DNA of 26,670 nt. It comes from CAKZYD01 sp039814715. Its GTDB lineage: Bacteria > Pseudomonadota > Alphaproteobacteria > Sphingomonadales > CAKZYD01. The stretch covers positions 1-26,670 of the forward strand of contig JBCCAR010000043.1 in the NCBI GenBank assembly GCA_039814715.1, in the 5' to 3' direction. Under the pieces are notes generated by a model, which was not told the DNA's origin, did no database searches, and saw only the letters and a list, made by a program, of their open reading frames with translations. The translations under genes and the position numbers were made by a program. Of this stretch, positions 1 to 7,002 are shown in pieces (position 1 is the first letter of the stretch; the number at the start of each line of letters is the position of its first letter).

Positions 1-21
1 GACATTCGCTCAGAAAAACTC

Positions 22-125
22 CGTCATCTCTGTGCTTGTCACAGAGACCCATTTCAGAGCGCCAGCCATATGACTTTATGTCGAAAACTCAGGAGTGGGT
101 TCCTGTGACGAGCACAGGAATGACG
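22..125. repeat. Inverted pair of REP-like hairpins
   Basis: Two related units face each other. The left runs from CGTCAT at 22-27 to about 60; the right is its reverse complement, about 87-125. Each forms a hairpin with an 8-bp stem and 5-nt loop: TCTCTGTG/CACAGAGA on the left, TTCCTGTG/CACAGGAA on the right (read on the minus strand). Two stem pairs differ between the copies and both sides changed together, so pairing is kept. The arrangement resembles REP/BIME-type repeats; the flank starting CGTCAT and ending ACCCA resembles palindromic repeats common in alphaproteobacteria. It lies beyond the 3' end of the metallophosphoesterase gene and has no coding capacity. Confidence 0.7.
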
Positions 126-191
126 TGAAGGGGGCAAAGTCAGCAGTGGGCTCTTTTCACCACTTACTCAGCGGTTACGTCTGATCGCATC

Positions 192-998
192 TTAGTTCAG
201 GCTGCCTTCCTGGGGCAAAGCCATAGGGTCTTTTTTGTAAGGTTGGTACGTGATGCCGGGCACTTGCACATAGCGGCGTGCCTGTCCTTCTTCGAGCAGC
301 AACGCCGTTAATGGACCGCCATGCACGGCGCCAGTATCGATGCCGGTGGCATGAGGAAATTCAGCTGGGCCGGATAGGAACGGCTGATGGCCGAACACGA
401 CATGGCCAAAGCGTCCGTCGTAGACCTCTGCCCAAAAGGGGTCGCCTTCGCGTTCCTTGCCCAGCGCGAGATAAGCGCCGGTATCGGCCGTAATAAAGCG
501 GGTGCGCAAAATCTTGCTTGCTTGAGTTTTGGCTTTGCCTTTAAGGGCACGGAAGTCAGCAGCGCTTGCCGGCAGGCTTGTCATGTTGCCAGGAATGCCG
601 CCATGCACGACCAGGACATCGTGGTCGTCAACCCGGTAGAAGGGGACTGCGGCGTCTAAGAACGCAGCGCTTTGCGCTGAGAGTTGCTGCGTTAATATCG
701 GGAGTTGTGGCGCCTCGGCGGCTTGCTCAGCGGCAACGCTTGGACGCTGCGTTATATTTTGCCGGTAGCGTCGGTGGCGGTCTTCATGATTGCCTTCGAC
801 AAGCACGACTTCGAACGCAGCCTCAGCTGCAAGCCTTGCAGCATAAGCGGCTGTACCCGCCGTGTCTGGGCCTTTGTCGACTAAATCCCCCACAAAGATG
901 AGCCGGTCGCCTGCAGTCAGGGACAAGGCTGTCACCAGCTGTTGCAAGGGCCCTGTCACGCCATGAACATCGCCGATTATCGCTGTGCGTTTCATCAT
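192..998 (-). CDS. Metallophosphoesterase, PPP/ApaH-PrpE-like
   Basis: A 268-residue calcineurin-like phosphoesterase. The dinuclear metal motifs occur in order near the N-terminus: GDVHG (residues 9-13), GDLVDKG (37-43) and EGNHE (68-72), with HGG and GHQPF further on. The order and spacing match the bacterial PPP family of Ser/Thr phosphatases and ApaH-type hydrolases; the substrate cannot be read from sequence. The longest reading frame begins 20 codons earlier, but that extension has no family features, and the adjacent ATG-ATG pair directly before KRTAIIGDVHG is the likelier start; no strong ribosome binding site is visible. The gene diverges from the cbb3 locus, and the FNR/FixK-type box lies about 63 bp upstream, so co-regulation is possible but unproven. 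Confidence 0.88.
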   Translation of the reverse strand: MMKRTAIIGDVHGVTGPLQQLVTALSLTAGDRLIFVGDLVDKGPDTAGTAAYAARLAAEAAFEVVLVEGNHEDRHRRYRQNITQRPSVAAEQAAEAPQLPILTQQLSAQSAAFLDAAVPFYRVDDHDVLVVHGGIPGNMTSLPASAADFRALKGKAKTQASKILRTRFITADTGAYLALGKEREGDPFWAEVYDGRFGHVVFGHQPFLSGPAEFPHATGIDTGAVHGGPLTALLLEEGQARRYVQVPGITYQPYKKDPMALPQEGSLN

Positions 999-1060
999 GA
1001 GGGGTATGTAGGCAAACGAGGGCGCCAAGCAAAGGTTTCTACAGCGAAGTTGCGGCAAAT

Positions 1061-1074
1061 TTGACCCGGGTCAA
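1061..1074. promoter_or_regulatory. FNR/FixK-type box upstream of cbb3 locus
   Basis: TTGACCCGGGTCAA is a perfect 14-bp palindrome of the form TTGA-N6-TCAA, matching the binding site of FNR, FixK and FnrL regulators. It lies 62 bp before the first plus-strand ORF and about 63 bp before the divergent phosphoesterase. Class II activation, with the box centred near -41.5, would put the transcription start near 1109, with an AT-rich stretch around 1095-1102 as a possible -10. cbb3 oxidase operons are classic FNR/FixK targets under low oxygen. The assignment rests on sequence and context; no fixK or fnr gene is in the window. Confidence 0.85.
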
Positions 1075-1135
1075 AAACACTTATCCGCACCTCGTTTAGA
1101 GACATTTTATGTCTCACTAGTCGAAAGGCAGGGCG

Positions 1136-1477
1136 ATGTACCCCTCGAACTCGCGGTTTCATTGGATTTGGGTTTTCACTTTAGCGGTGACGGGCGCTTG
1201 CACTTACCATTGCGGCTCAGGCGCGGGGCTTATGGCGCTGTGCGGGCAGGGCCTTTTCTTTGATCCATCAAGCGGCACGCTGGTGCCCAGCAGCGTCTCT
1301 GCGCGCATCTTGGCGAGCCCAGCCTGCCTCATTTTGCTGAGTTCAAGCACAGGGCTAACCCTGCATCAGATTGCCGCACTGGCGCGGGGCTGGCTTTTTG
1401 ACGTGGATCAACCCGGCGTCGCGGCGCTGGCCATAGACATCACACAAGCACAAGACGTAAGGGAATTGGGCGCATGA
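1136..1477 (+). CDS. Hypothetical protein upstream of ccoN
   Basis: A 113-residue frame I do not recognise. It opens at ATG behind a purine-rich AAGGCAGGG and its TGA overlaps the ccoN ATG by four bases (ATGA), the same junction style as several downstream genes. It has a hydrophobic N-terminal stretch (about residues 9-24) with cysteines and a second hydrophobic region around 57-86, so it may be membrane associated. It is not a known Cco subunit. The overlap and ribosome binding site favour a real, possibly translationally coupled gene; the alternative is a long ccoN leader that happens to be open. Confidence 0.5.
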   Translation: MYPSNSRFHWIWVFTLAVTGACTYHCGSGAGLMALCGQGLFFDPSSGTLVPSSVSARILASPACLILLSSSTGLTLHQIAALARGWLFDVDQPGVAALAIDITQAQDVRELGA

Positions 1478-3147
1478 GCACCATGACGCAAACCGAGCCA
1501 AGCACAGGCCGTTCAACCATGCCCATGGGCACTATTGTCGCAATGGTCATGGCGGCGCTGGTCTCCATCTATGCGCTTGCGGTCGTGCGCTATACGCATT
1601 CCGGCGTTATGCAGCTGCATATGTTTCTGCTCATGGCGTTTTGTTATGCTTCCTTCTTTTGGTTGCCAGCCAACGCAGGGAAAACGCCCGCGCAAACGAA
1701 TGTGGACGGCACGCCTAATTATAACGAGAAGATTGTGCGCTATGGCGTCATCGCCTCCACCCTTTGGGGCGTCGTTGGCTTTTTAGTGGGGCTGGTCATC
1801 GCGTTGCAGCTTGCCTTCCCGCAGCTCAACCTAGATCTGCCGTATACCACCTTTGGGCGGTTACGTCCCCTGCACACCTCAGCGGTGATTTTTGCCTTTG
1901 GCGGCAACGTCTTGCTGGCTACCAGCTTTTATGTGGTCCAGCGCACCTGCCGCGCGCGTTTGGCGGGTAATGCGGCGCCTTGGTTTGTGTTCTGGGGCTA
2001 TCAAATGTTCATCGTGCTGGCGGCGACCGGCTATGTACTGGGCATCACGCAGGGCAAGGAATATGCCGAACCCGAGTGGTATGTGGACCTATGGCTCACT
2101 GCTGTTTGGGTGACCTACCTGCTTGTTTTCCTTGGTACGCTGTGGAAGCGTGAAGAGCCGCATACTTATGTGGCCAATTGGTTTTATTTGGCCTTCATCG
2201 TCACGATCGCCATGCTGCATCTTGGCAATAACGCTACCATCCCACTGAGCTTGGTGAGCCCGCATTCTGTGATCATTTGGTCTGGCGTACAGGATGCCAT
2301 GATCCAATGGTGGTATGGCCATAATGCGGTAGGCTTCTTCCTGACCGCCGGCTTCCTGGCCATTATGTACTATTTCATCCCCAAGCAAGCGAACCGACCG
2401 GTTTATTCCTACCGTTTGTCGATCATTCACTTCTGGGCGCTGATCTTCCTGTATATTTGGGCTGGTCCGCATCATCTGCACTTTACTGCACTGCCTGATT
2501 GGGCGCAGACGCTGGGGATGACGTTCTCCATCATGCTTTGGATGCCCAGCTGGGGCGGCATGATCAATGGCTTGATGACACTCGCTGGCGCGTGGGACAA
2601 GCTGCGTACGGACCCGGTTTTGCGGATGATGTTCGTCTCCGTCGCCTTCTACGGCATGTCCACCTTTGAAGGGCCGGTGATGTCCATCAAAGCGGTGAAC
2701 TCATTGAGCCATTACACGGACTGGACCATTGGCCATGTCCACTCTGGCGCGCTTGGCTGGGTGGGCTACATCTCCTTTGGCGCGCTTTATTGCTTAACGC
2801 CGTGGCTATGGCGCACCAAGCTATATTCCTTGCGTCTCGTCGAGTGGCACTTCTGGATCTCCACGATCGGCATCGTGCTGTACATGGTCTCCATGTGGTT
2901 CTCAGGCATCACCCAGGGCTTGATGTGGCGGGCCTATGATAGCCTTGGCTTCCTCCAATACAGCTTCGGCGAGACCGTTGAGATGCTGCACCCCTATTAC
3001 CTGATCCGCGCTTTGGGCGGCGGCCTGTTCGTTATCGGCGCTGTCATCATGGCCTATAACCTGTGGATGACAGCCCGCCAGGGGAGTGTTCGGCGCGAAG
3101 TGGAAGACGCCGTGCCTGCCCAAGCTGCTGCTGTTCCAGCTGAATAA
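1474..3147 (+). CDS. ccoN: cbb3-type cytochrome c oxidase subunit I
   Basis: The 557-residue catalytic subunit of the high-affinity C-family haem-copper oxidase, which reduces O2 to water and pumps protons in the cytoplasmic membrane. It is a polytopic protein with the expected ligands: His134 in RPLHTSAVIF (low-spin haem b), His283 (WYGHNAV) with His333-His334 (GPHHLH) for CuB, Tyr327 six residues before His333 (the position of the cross-linked tyrosine in this family), and His421/His423 (IGHVHSG) for haems b and b3. Spacing of 50 residues from His283 to His333 and 88 to His421 fits the family. Length is slightly above the usual 475-550 because of a hydrophilic N-terminus and an Ala-rich tail. 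First of four structural genes; ccoO follows after 12 bases. Confidence 0.98.
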   Translation: MSTMTQTEPSTGRSTMPMGTIVAMVMAALVSIYALAVVRYTHSGVMQLHMFLLMAFCYASFFWLPANAGKTPAQTNVDGTPNYNEKIVRYGVIASTLWGVVGFLVGLVIALQLAFPQLNLDLPYTTFGRLRPLHTSAVIFAFGGNVLLATSFYVVQRTCRARLAGNAAPWFVFWGYQMFIVLAATGYVLGITQGKEYAEPEWYVDLWLTAVWVTYLLVFLGTLWKREEPHTYVANWFYLAFIVTIAMLHLGNNATIPLSLVSPHSVIIWSGVQDAMIQWWYGHNAVGFFLTAGFLAIMYYFIPKQANRPVYSYRLSIIHFWALIFLYIWAGPHHLHFTALPDWAQTLGMTFSIMLWMPSWGGMINGLMTLAGAWDKLRTDPVLRMMFVSVAFYGMSTFEGPVMSIKAVNSLSHYTDWTIGHVHSGALGWVGYISFGALYCLTPWLWRTKLYSLRLVEWHFWISTIGIVLYMVSMWFSGITQGLMWRAYDSLGFLQYSFGETVEMLHPYYLIRALGGGLFVIGAVIMAYNLWMTARQGSVRREVEDAVPAQAAAVPAE

Positions 3148-3159
3148 GGAGGGAGACAC

Positions 3160-3891
3160 ATGAAACTCTCACACGCACTTTTTGAGAAAAACTCCCTCAT
3201 CTTGTTGGTTGGCATTTTGCTGGTCGTTGCCATTGGCGGCATTGTGGAAATCGTGCCGCTGTTCCTCATCAAAACGACGATTGAGCGGGTCGATGGCATG
3301 CGCCCTTATACGCCGCTCGAGCTGGCAGGCCGTGGCATTTACATCCGGGAAGGGTGCTACACGTGTCACAGCCAGATGATCCGCTCGCTGCGTTCTGAAG
3401 TCGACCGTTATGGGCATTATTCTCTGGCAGCGGAAAGCATGTATGATCACCCGTTTCAGTGGGGGTCAAAACGCACAGGCCCTGATCTGGCGCGTGTCGG
3501 CGGCAAATATTCAGACGAATGGCACCAAGTGCATTTGAAAAACCCGCGCAATGTGGTGCCGGAATCAATCATGCCGGGCTATCCATTCCTCGCCAAGAAG
3601 GCGCTGAAGACGGATGAAATTCCCTATCTGATTAAGGCGCATAAAGCTGTTGGCGTGCCCTATGACGAGGCCATGGTGGAAGAAGCGATGGCCGATCTGC
3701 GCGCCCAGGCTGACCCTGATTCAGATTATGACGGCTTGCTAGAGCGATACGGCGAAGACGTTACCGTGCGCGACTTTGATGGCAATCCCAAGCGGGTGTC
3801 GGAGCTTGATGCTTTGATCGCCTATCTGCAGATGCTGGGGACATTGGTGGATACCGATGTTTACGGCCTTGATGCCAAGCTACAACAATAG
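3160..3891 (+). CDS. ccoO: cbb3 oxidase monohaem cytochrome c subunit II
   Basis: A 243-residue membrane-anchored c-type cytochrome that passes electrons towards CcoN. It has one N-terminal membrane helix (about residues 12-37), then the haem c site CYTCH (66-70) and a probable axial Met138 in SIMPGYPF. Most of the protein is periplasmic. It starts behind a strong AGGAGGG ribosome binding site, 12 bases after ccoN. Length and motif order are typical of CcoO. Confidence 0.98.
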   Translation: MKLSHALFEKNSLILLVGILLVVAIGGIVEIVPLFLIKTTIERVDGMRPYTPLELAGRGIYIREGCYTCHSQMIRSLRSEVDRYGHYSLAAESMYDHPFQWGSKRTGPDLARVGGKYSDEWHQVHLKNPRNVVPESIMPGYPFLAKKALKTDEIPYLIKAHKAVGVPYDEAMVEEAMADLRAQADPDSDYDGLLERYGEDVTVRDFDGNPKRVSELDALIAYLQMLGTLVDTDVYGLDAKLQQ

Positions 3892-3903
3892 GAGCGGTCA
3901 AAG

Positions 3904-4071
3904 ATGACTTACGAAACCGTATATCAATGGGCTGGTAGCTGGGGTTTGGTCATGCTGGTGATCTTGTTCACTGCCGCTGTCATTTACGCCCTATGGCCCT
4001 CCAACAAACAGAAATTCAATGACGCAGCCGCCATGCCGCTTAAGGATGGGGACGAAGGACTACGGTCATGA
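3904..4071 (+). CDS. ccoQ: cbb3 oxidase small subunit CcoQ
   Basis: A 55-residue protein found by reading the ccoO-ccoP gap. It begins MTYETVYQWAGSW, has one membrane helix (about residues 13-31, rich in Val, Leu, Ile and Ala) and then the charged segment LWPSNKQKFNDAA that is characteristic of CcoQ/FixQ. It starts 12 bases after ccoO behind AGGAG, and its TGA overlaps the ccoP ATG by four bases. CcoQ stabilises the assembled oxidase complex. Size, position and topology agree. Confidence 0.95.
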   Translation: MTYETVYQWAGSWGLVMLVILFTAAVIYALWPSNKQKFNDAAAMPLKDGDEGLRS

Positions 4072-4979
4072 ATGATGACAAAAAAGAAATCGACAAGGTA
4101 ACCGGCCGAGAGACCACCGGCCATGAGTGGGATGGGCTAAAAGAGCTCAACACGCCCTTGCCGCGGTGGTGGCTCTATTGCTTTTATGCGTCCATCGTTT
4201 GGGCCTTCGGGTATTTCATTGTGATGCCGGGTTGGCCAGTCCTGACCGGCGATGGCTGGGGCGCTTCGGGCGGGGTGATCGATTATGATCAGCGCCGGGT
4301 TGTGGAAGAGCAAGTTGCTGAAAATGAAGCCCGGCTCGACCCTTATAAACAAGCCATAAACACGAAGAGCTTTCAGCAAATCAAAGCCGATCCTGAGCTC
4401 TTTCAAGTGGCTGTCACGGGCGGTGAGATTGCCTTTAAAGAAAATTGCGCGGGCTGCCATGGCACAGGGGCGCAAGGCTTCTTGGGCTTCCCAAATCTCA
4501 ATGATGATGATTGGATTTGGGGCGGCAGCATTGAAGCCATTCACACCACGTTAAAACACGGGGTGCGCTGGGAGGCTGATGACGATACGCGCTATAGCGA
4601 GATGCCGGCTTTTGGCGCTGATGAAGTGCTCACGCGCGGCGAGGTGCGGGAGGTTGTAGACTATGTCCTTTCCATTGCTGGCCGCGATCATGATGCTGAG
4701 CTGGCAACCAAGGGCGCGGCTATTTTTGAAGAGCAGTGCAGCAGTTGCCATGGCGCGCAAGGCATGGGTAACAAAGATATGGGCGCGCCGAACCTGACAG
4801 ACGCTATTTGGCTGTTTGGCAGTGAACGCACGCAGATTTATCAGACGGTTTTCTATGCGCGCAATGCTGTGATGCCAGCATGGTCAGAGCGGCTGGATGA
4901 AGCGACCGTCAAACAACTTGCACTTTATGTGCATTCCTTAGGTGGAGGGGAGCCAAGCGACGTGCAAGACGCGCGTTAG
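4068..4979 (+). CDS. ccoP: cbb3 oxidase dihaem cytochrome c subunit III
   Basis: A 303-residue dihaem cytochrome that accepts electrons from the periplasmic pool for CcoO/CcoN. After a charged N-terminus come a membrane segment (about residues 33-53) and two periplasmic cytochrome c domains with haem sites CAGCH (127-131) and CSSCH (224-228). Met179 (SEMPAF) and Met269 (AVMPAW) are likely axial ligands. The N-terminal motif GHEWDGLKELNTPLPRWW is typical of CcoP. It overlaps ccoQ by four bases and is the last structural gene; a hairpin separates it from the maturation genes. Confidence 0.98.
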   Translation: MNDDKKEIDKVTGRETTGHEWDGLKELNTPLPRWWLYCFYASIVWAFGYFIVMPGWPVLTGDGWGASGGVIDYDQRRVVEEQVAENEARLDPYKQAINTKSFQQIKADPELFQVAVTGGEIAFKENCAGCHGTGAQGFLGFPNLNDDDWIWGGSIEAIHTTLKHGVRWEADDDTRYSEMPAFGADEVLTRGEVREVVDYVLSIAGRDHDAELATKGAAIFEEQCSSCHGAQGMGNKDMGAPNLTDAIWLFGSERTQIYQTVFYARNAVMPAWSERLDEATVKQLALYVHSLGGGEPSDVQDAR

Positions 4980-4998
4980 CATAGCTCTACGGCACCGC

Positions 4999-5028
4999 GG
5001 GCGGGCAATTCGGGGGGATTGCCCGCCC
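4999..5028 (+). other. Strong hairpin between ccoP and ccoG
   Basis: GGGCGGGCAAT (4999-5009) pairs perfectly with ATTGCCCGCCC (5018-5028) around an 8-nt loop. No T-tract follows (the next bases are ATTCCCCC), so it is not a standard intrinsic terminator. It sits between the structural genes ccoNOQP and the maturation genes ccoGHIS. It could protect the 3' end of a processed ccoNOQP message or reduce read-through. Confidence 0.6.
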
Positions 5029-5051
5029 ATTCCCCCAAAAGGTGAAAACCC

Positions 5052-6524
5052 ATGTTGAACCCCGATATTCAAACGCTTCCGAACGCTGAGGACCACCCCC
5101 CAGGGCCCGTAGACGGCCCGCTTTTTGCCGCGACCAAAAAGGTCTACCCCAAAAAAGTGAGCGGCAGTTTCCGCAAGTTTAAATGGGCGATCATGTTGAT
5201 CACGCTTGGTATTTATTATCTTACGCCGTGGCTGCGTTGGGACCGCGGACCTCTCGCGCCAGATCAAGCCGTTTTACTGGATATGCCAGCGCGCAAATTC
5301 TATTTCTTCTTTTTCGAAATCTGGTCCCAGGAGGTCTATTTCCTATGCGGGGCAATGATCTTGTCCGCGCTTGGCTTGTTCCTCGTGACATCCGTCTTCG
5401 GCCGCGCCTGGTGCGGCTATGCCTGCCCGCAGACTGTTTGGAGTGATTTATTCTTTCATGTGGAGCGCTGGATTGAAGGCGACCGTAACCAGCGTATTCG
5501 GCAAGATAAAAATCAATGGAAACTCTCGCTGATTGCCAAGAAGAGTTTAAAACACAGCATCTGGATTTTGATCGCGGTCGCAACCGGAGGCGCCTGGATT
5601 TTCTATTTCGCCGATGCACCGACGATTTTTCCGCAGCTATTTGATGGAACAGCGCCTGCCATGGCGTATATCTTTGTTGCTCTGTTTACAGCCACAACCT
5701 ACCTGCTGGGCGGCATCGCCAAGGAGCAAGTGTGTATCTACATGTGCCCCTGGCCGCGGATCCAAGGCGCGATGCTGGACGATGAATCGCTGATTGTAAG
5801 CTACCGCGAAGACCGCGGCGAACCGCGCGGGCCCATTCGAAAGCACCCCAAAGACGGCGAGGTGACGGGCGACTGCATTGATTGCAATGCCTGTTTTAAC
5901 GCTTGCCCCATAGGCATTGATATCCGCGATGGCGCGCAGATGGAGTGTATTCACTGCGCGCTTTGCATTGATGCCTGTGATGATATTATGGACAAAGTCG
6001 AGCGCCCGCGCGGGCTCATCAGCTATGATAGCTTTGCCAACCAAGAGCGCCGCGCAAAGGGCGAGAAAGAGCGTTTTCCTTTTATCCGCACCCGCACTGT
6101 TTGGTACGGCGTTGTCATCGGCCTTGTGAGCGCTGTCATGATTTGGGCGATGCTCAACCGGGCCGATACGGATTTGAACGTCCTCTCAGATCGCAACCCA
6201 GTTTTCGTGACCTTGTCGGATGGCTCTATCCGCAATGGCTATACTGTGCGCTTGCTCAACAAATCTGCCGATGCGCGCAAATACACAGCGCAGGTGAACG
6301 GCCTTGGGACGCCCGAGCTGCGCTGGACAACGGGCGCCATGAGCAATGTTCTCAGCGTCGGACCAGATGATCTAATCACGGCGCGTCTGTTTGTCGCCCT
6401 GCCGCCAAGCCAGCTTAAAACTGTGCTGAACGACGGCCTTGCAAAAGGGACCTTGCAGATTTTTGACATCGATGGAAATCTGGTTGCTGAAGAGACTATG
6501 CGCTTCCAAGGACCCAAAAAATGA
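5052..6524 (+). CDS. ccoG: Cytochrome c oxidase accessory protein CcoG (FixG)
   Basis: A 490-residue polyferredoxin membrane protein linked to copper supply for cbb3 assembly. Membrane segments lie near residues 43-60, 84-113, 168-186, 203-221 and 346-363. Two cysteine pairs, CGYAC (121-125) and CIYMC (228-232), precede a classic 2[4Fe-4S] ferredoxin domain with Cys275, 278, 281, 285 and Cys299, 302, 305, 309. The C-terminal ~120 residues form the usual periplasmic beta-rich FixG domain. Length is typical. It starts behind AAGGTG and its TGA overlaps ccoH by four bases. Confidence 0.97.
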   Translation: MLNPDIQTLPNAEDHPPGPVDGPLFAATKKVYPKKVSGSFRKFKWAIMLITLGIYYLTPWLRWDRGPLAPDQAVLLDMPARKFYFFFFEIWSQEVYFLCGAMILSALGLFLVTSVFGRAWCGYACPQTVWSDLFFHVERWIEGDRNQRIRQDKNQWKLSLIAKKSLKHSIWILIAVATGGAWIFYFADAPTIFPQLFDGTAPAMAYIFVALFTATTYLLGGIAKEQVCIYMCPWPRIQGAMLDDESLIVSYREDRGEPRGPIRKHPKDGEVTGDCIDCNACFNACPIGIDIRDGAQMECIHCALCIDACDDIMDKVERPRGLISYDSFANQERRAKGEKERFPFIRTRTVWYGVVIGLVSAVMIWAMLNRADTDLNVLSDRNPVFVTLSDGSIRNGYTVRLLNKSADARKYTAQVNGLGTPELRWTTGAMSNVLSVGPDDLITARLFVALPPSQLKTVLNDGLAKGTLQIFDIDGNLVAEETMRFQGPKK

Positions 6525-7000
6525 TGGCTGCCACAGAGAAAAAACTCACAGGCCGCATGGTTCTGAGCGGGCTGATCGGGTTTTTTGCGCTTGTCATTGG
6601 TATGAACATTCTCATGGCGAGCTTCGCGCTCGGCACCTTTGATGGCACGACCGAGCCTGATGCTTACCGACAAGGTTTAGGCTTTAATGCGCGTATCGCC
6701 GCCAAGGCTGATGCCAAGCAGCTTGGCTGGGTTATGGCTGTGGAGGTCGATATGCTAGACCCCGGCACGAACACCGTCCGTATCGATGTCACCCCCGAAG
6801 GCGTGCGCAGTCCGATCATTACAGGTCTGTTATGGCGCCAAACGGCTGATGGCATGGATGTCGAGCTCCCCTTTGCGCCGGTAGGCGATGGGACTTACAG
6901 CGCCATTGCCCAGCTGCCCGCGCTTGGCCGCTGGGAGCTGCGCTTACTGGCAGATAAGGGCGGTGAAAGCGTGAAATTCCGCGAAGAGCTATTCTTTTAG
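6521..7000 (+). CDS. ccoH: cbb3 oxidase assembly protein CcoH (FixH)
   Basis: A 159-residue FixH-family protein. One N-terminal membrane helix (about residues 14-37) is followed by the family motif GTFDGTTEPDAYRQGLGFNA and a beta-rich periplasmic domain. CcoH is a single-span protein needed for stable cbb3 assembly. It overlaps ccoG by four bases, and ccoI starts two bases after its stop, so these genes are probably co-translated. An in-frame second ATG immediately follows the first and either may be used. Confidence 0.93.
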   Translation: MMAATEKKLTGRMVLSGLIGFFALVIGMNILMASFALGTFDGTTEPDAYRQGLGFNARIAAKADAKQLGWVMAVEVDMLDPGTNTVRIDVTPEGVRSPIITGLLWRQTADGMDVELPFAPVGDGTYSAIAQLPALGRWELRLLADKGGESVKFREELFF

Positions 7001-7002
7001 CC

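Noticed and set aside
2089..2481. Antisense open frame of 130 codons inside ccoN
   Set aside because: No motif; a shadow of a highly conserved gene.
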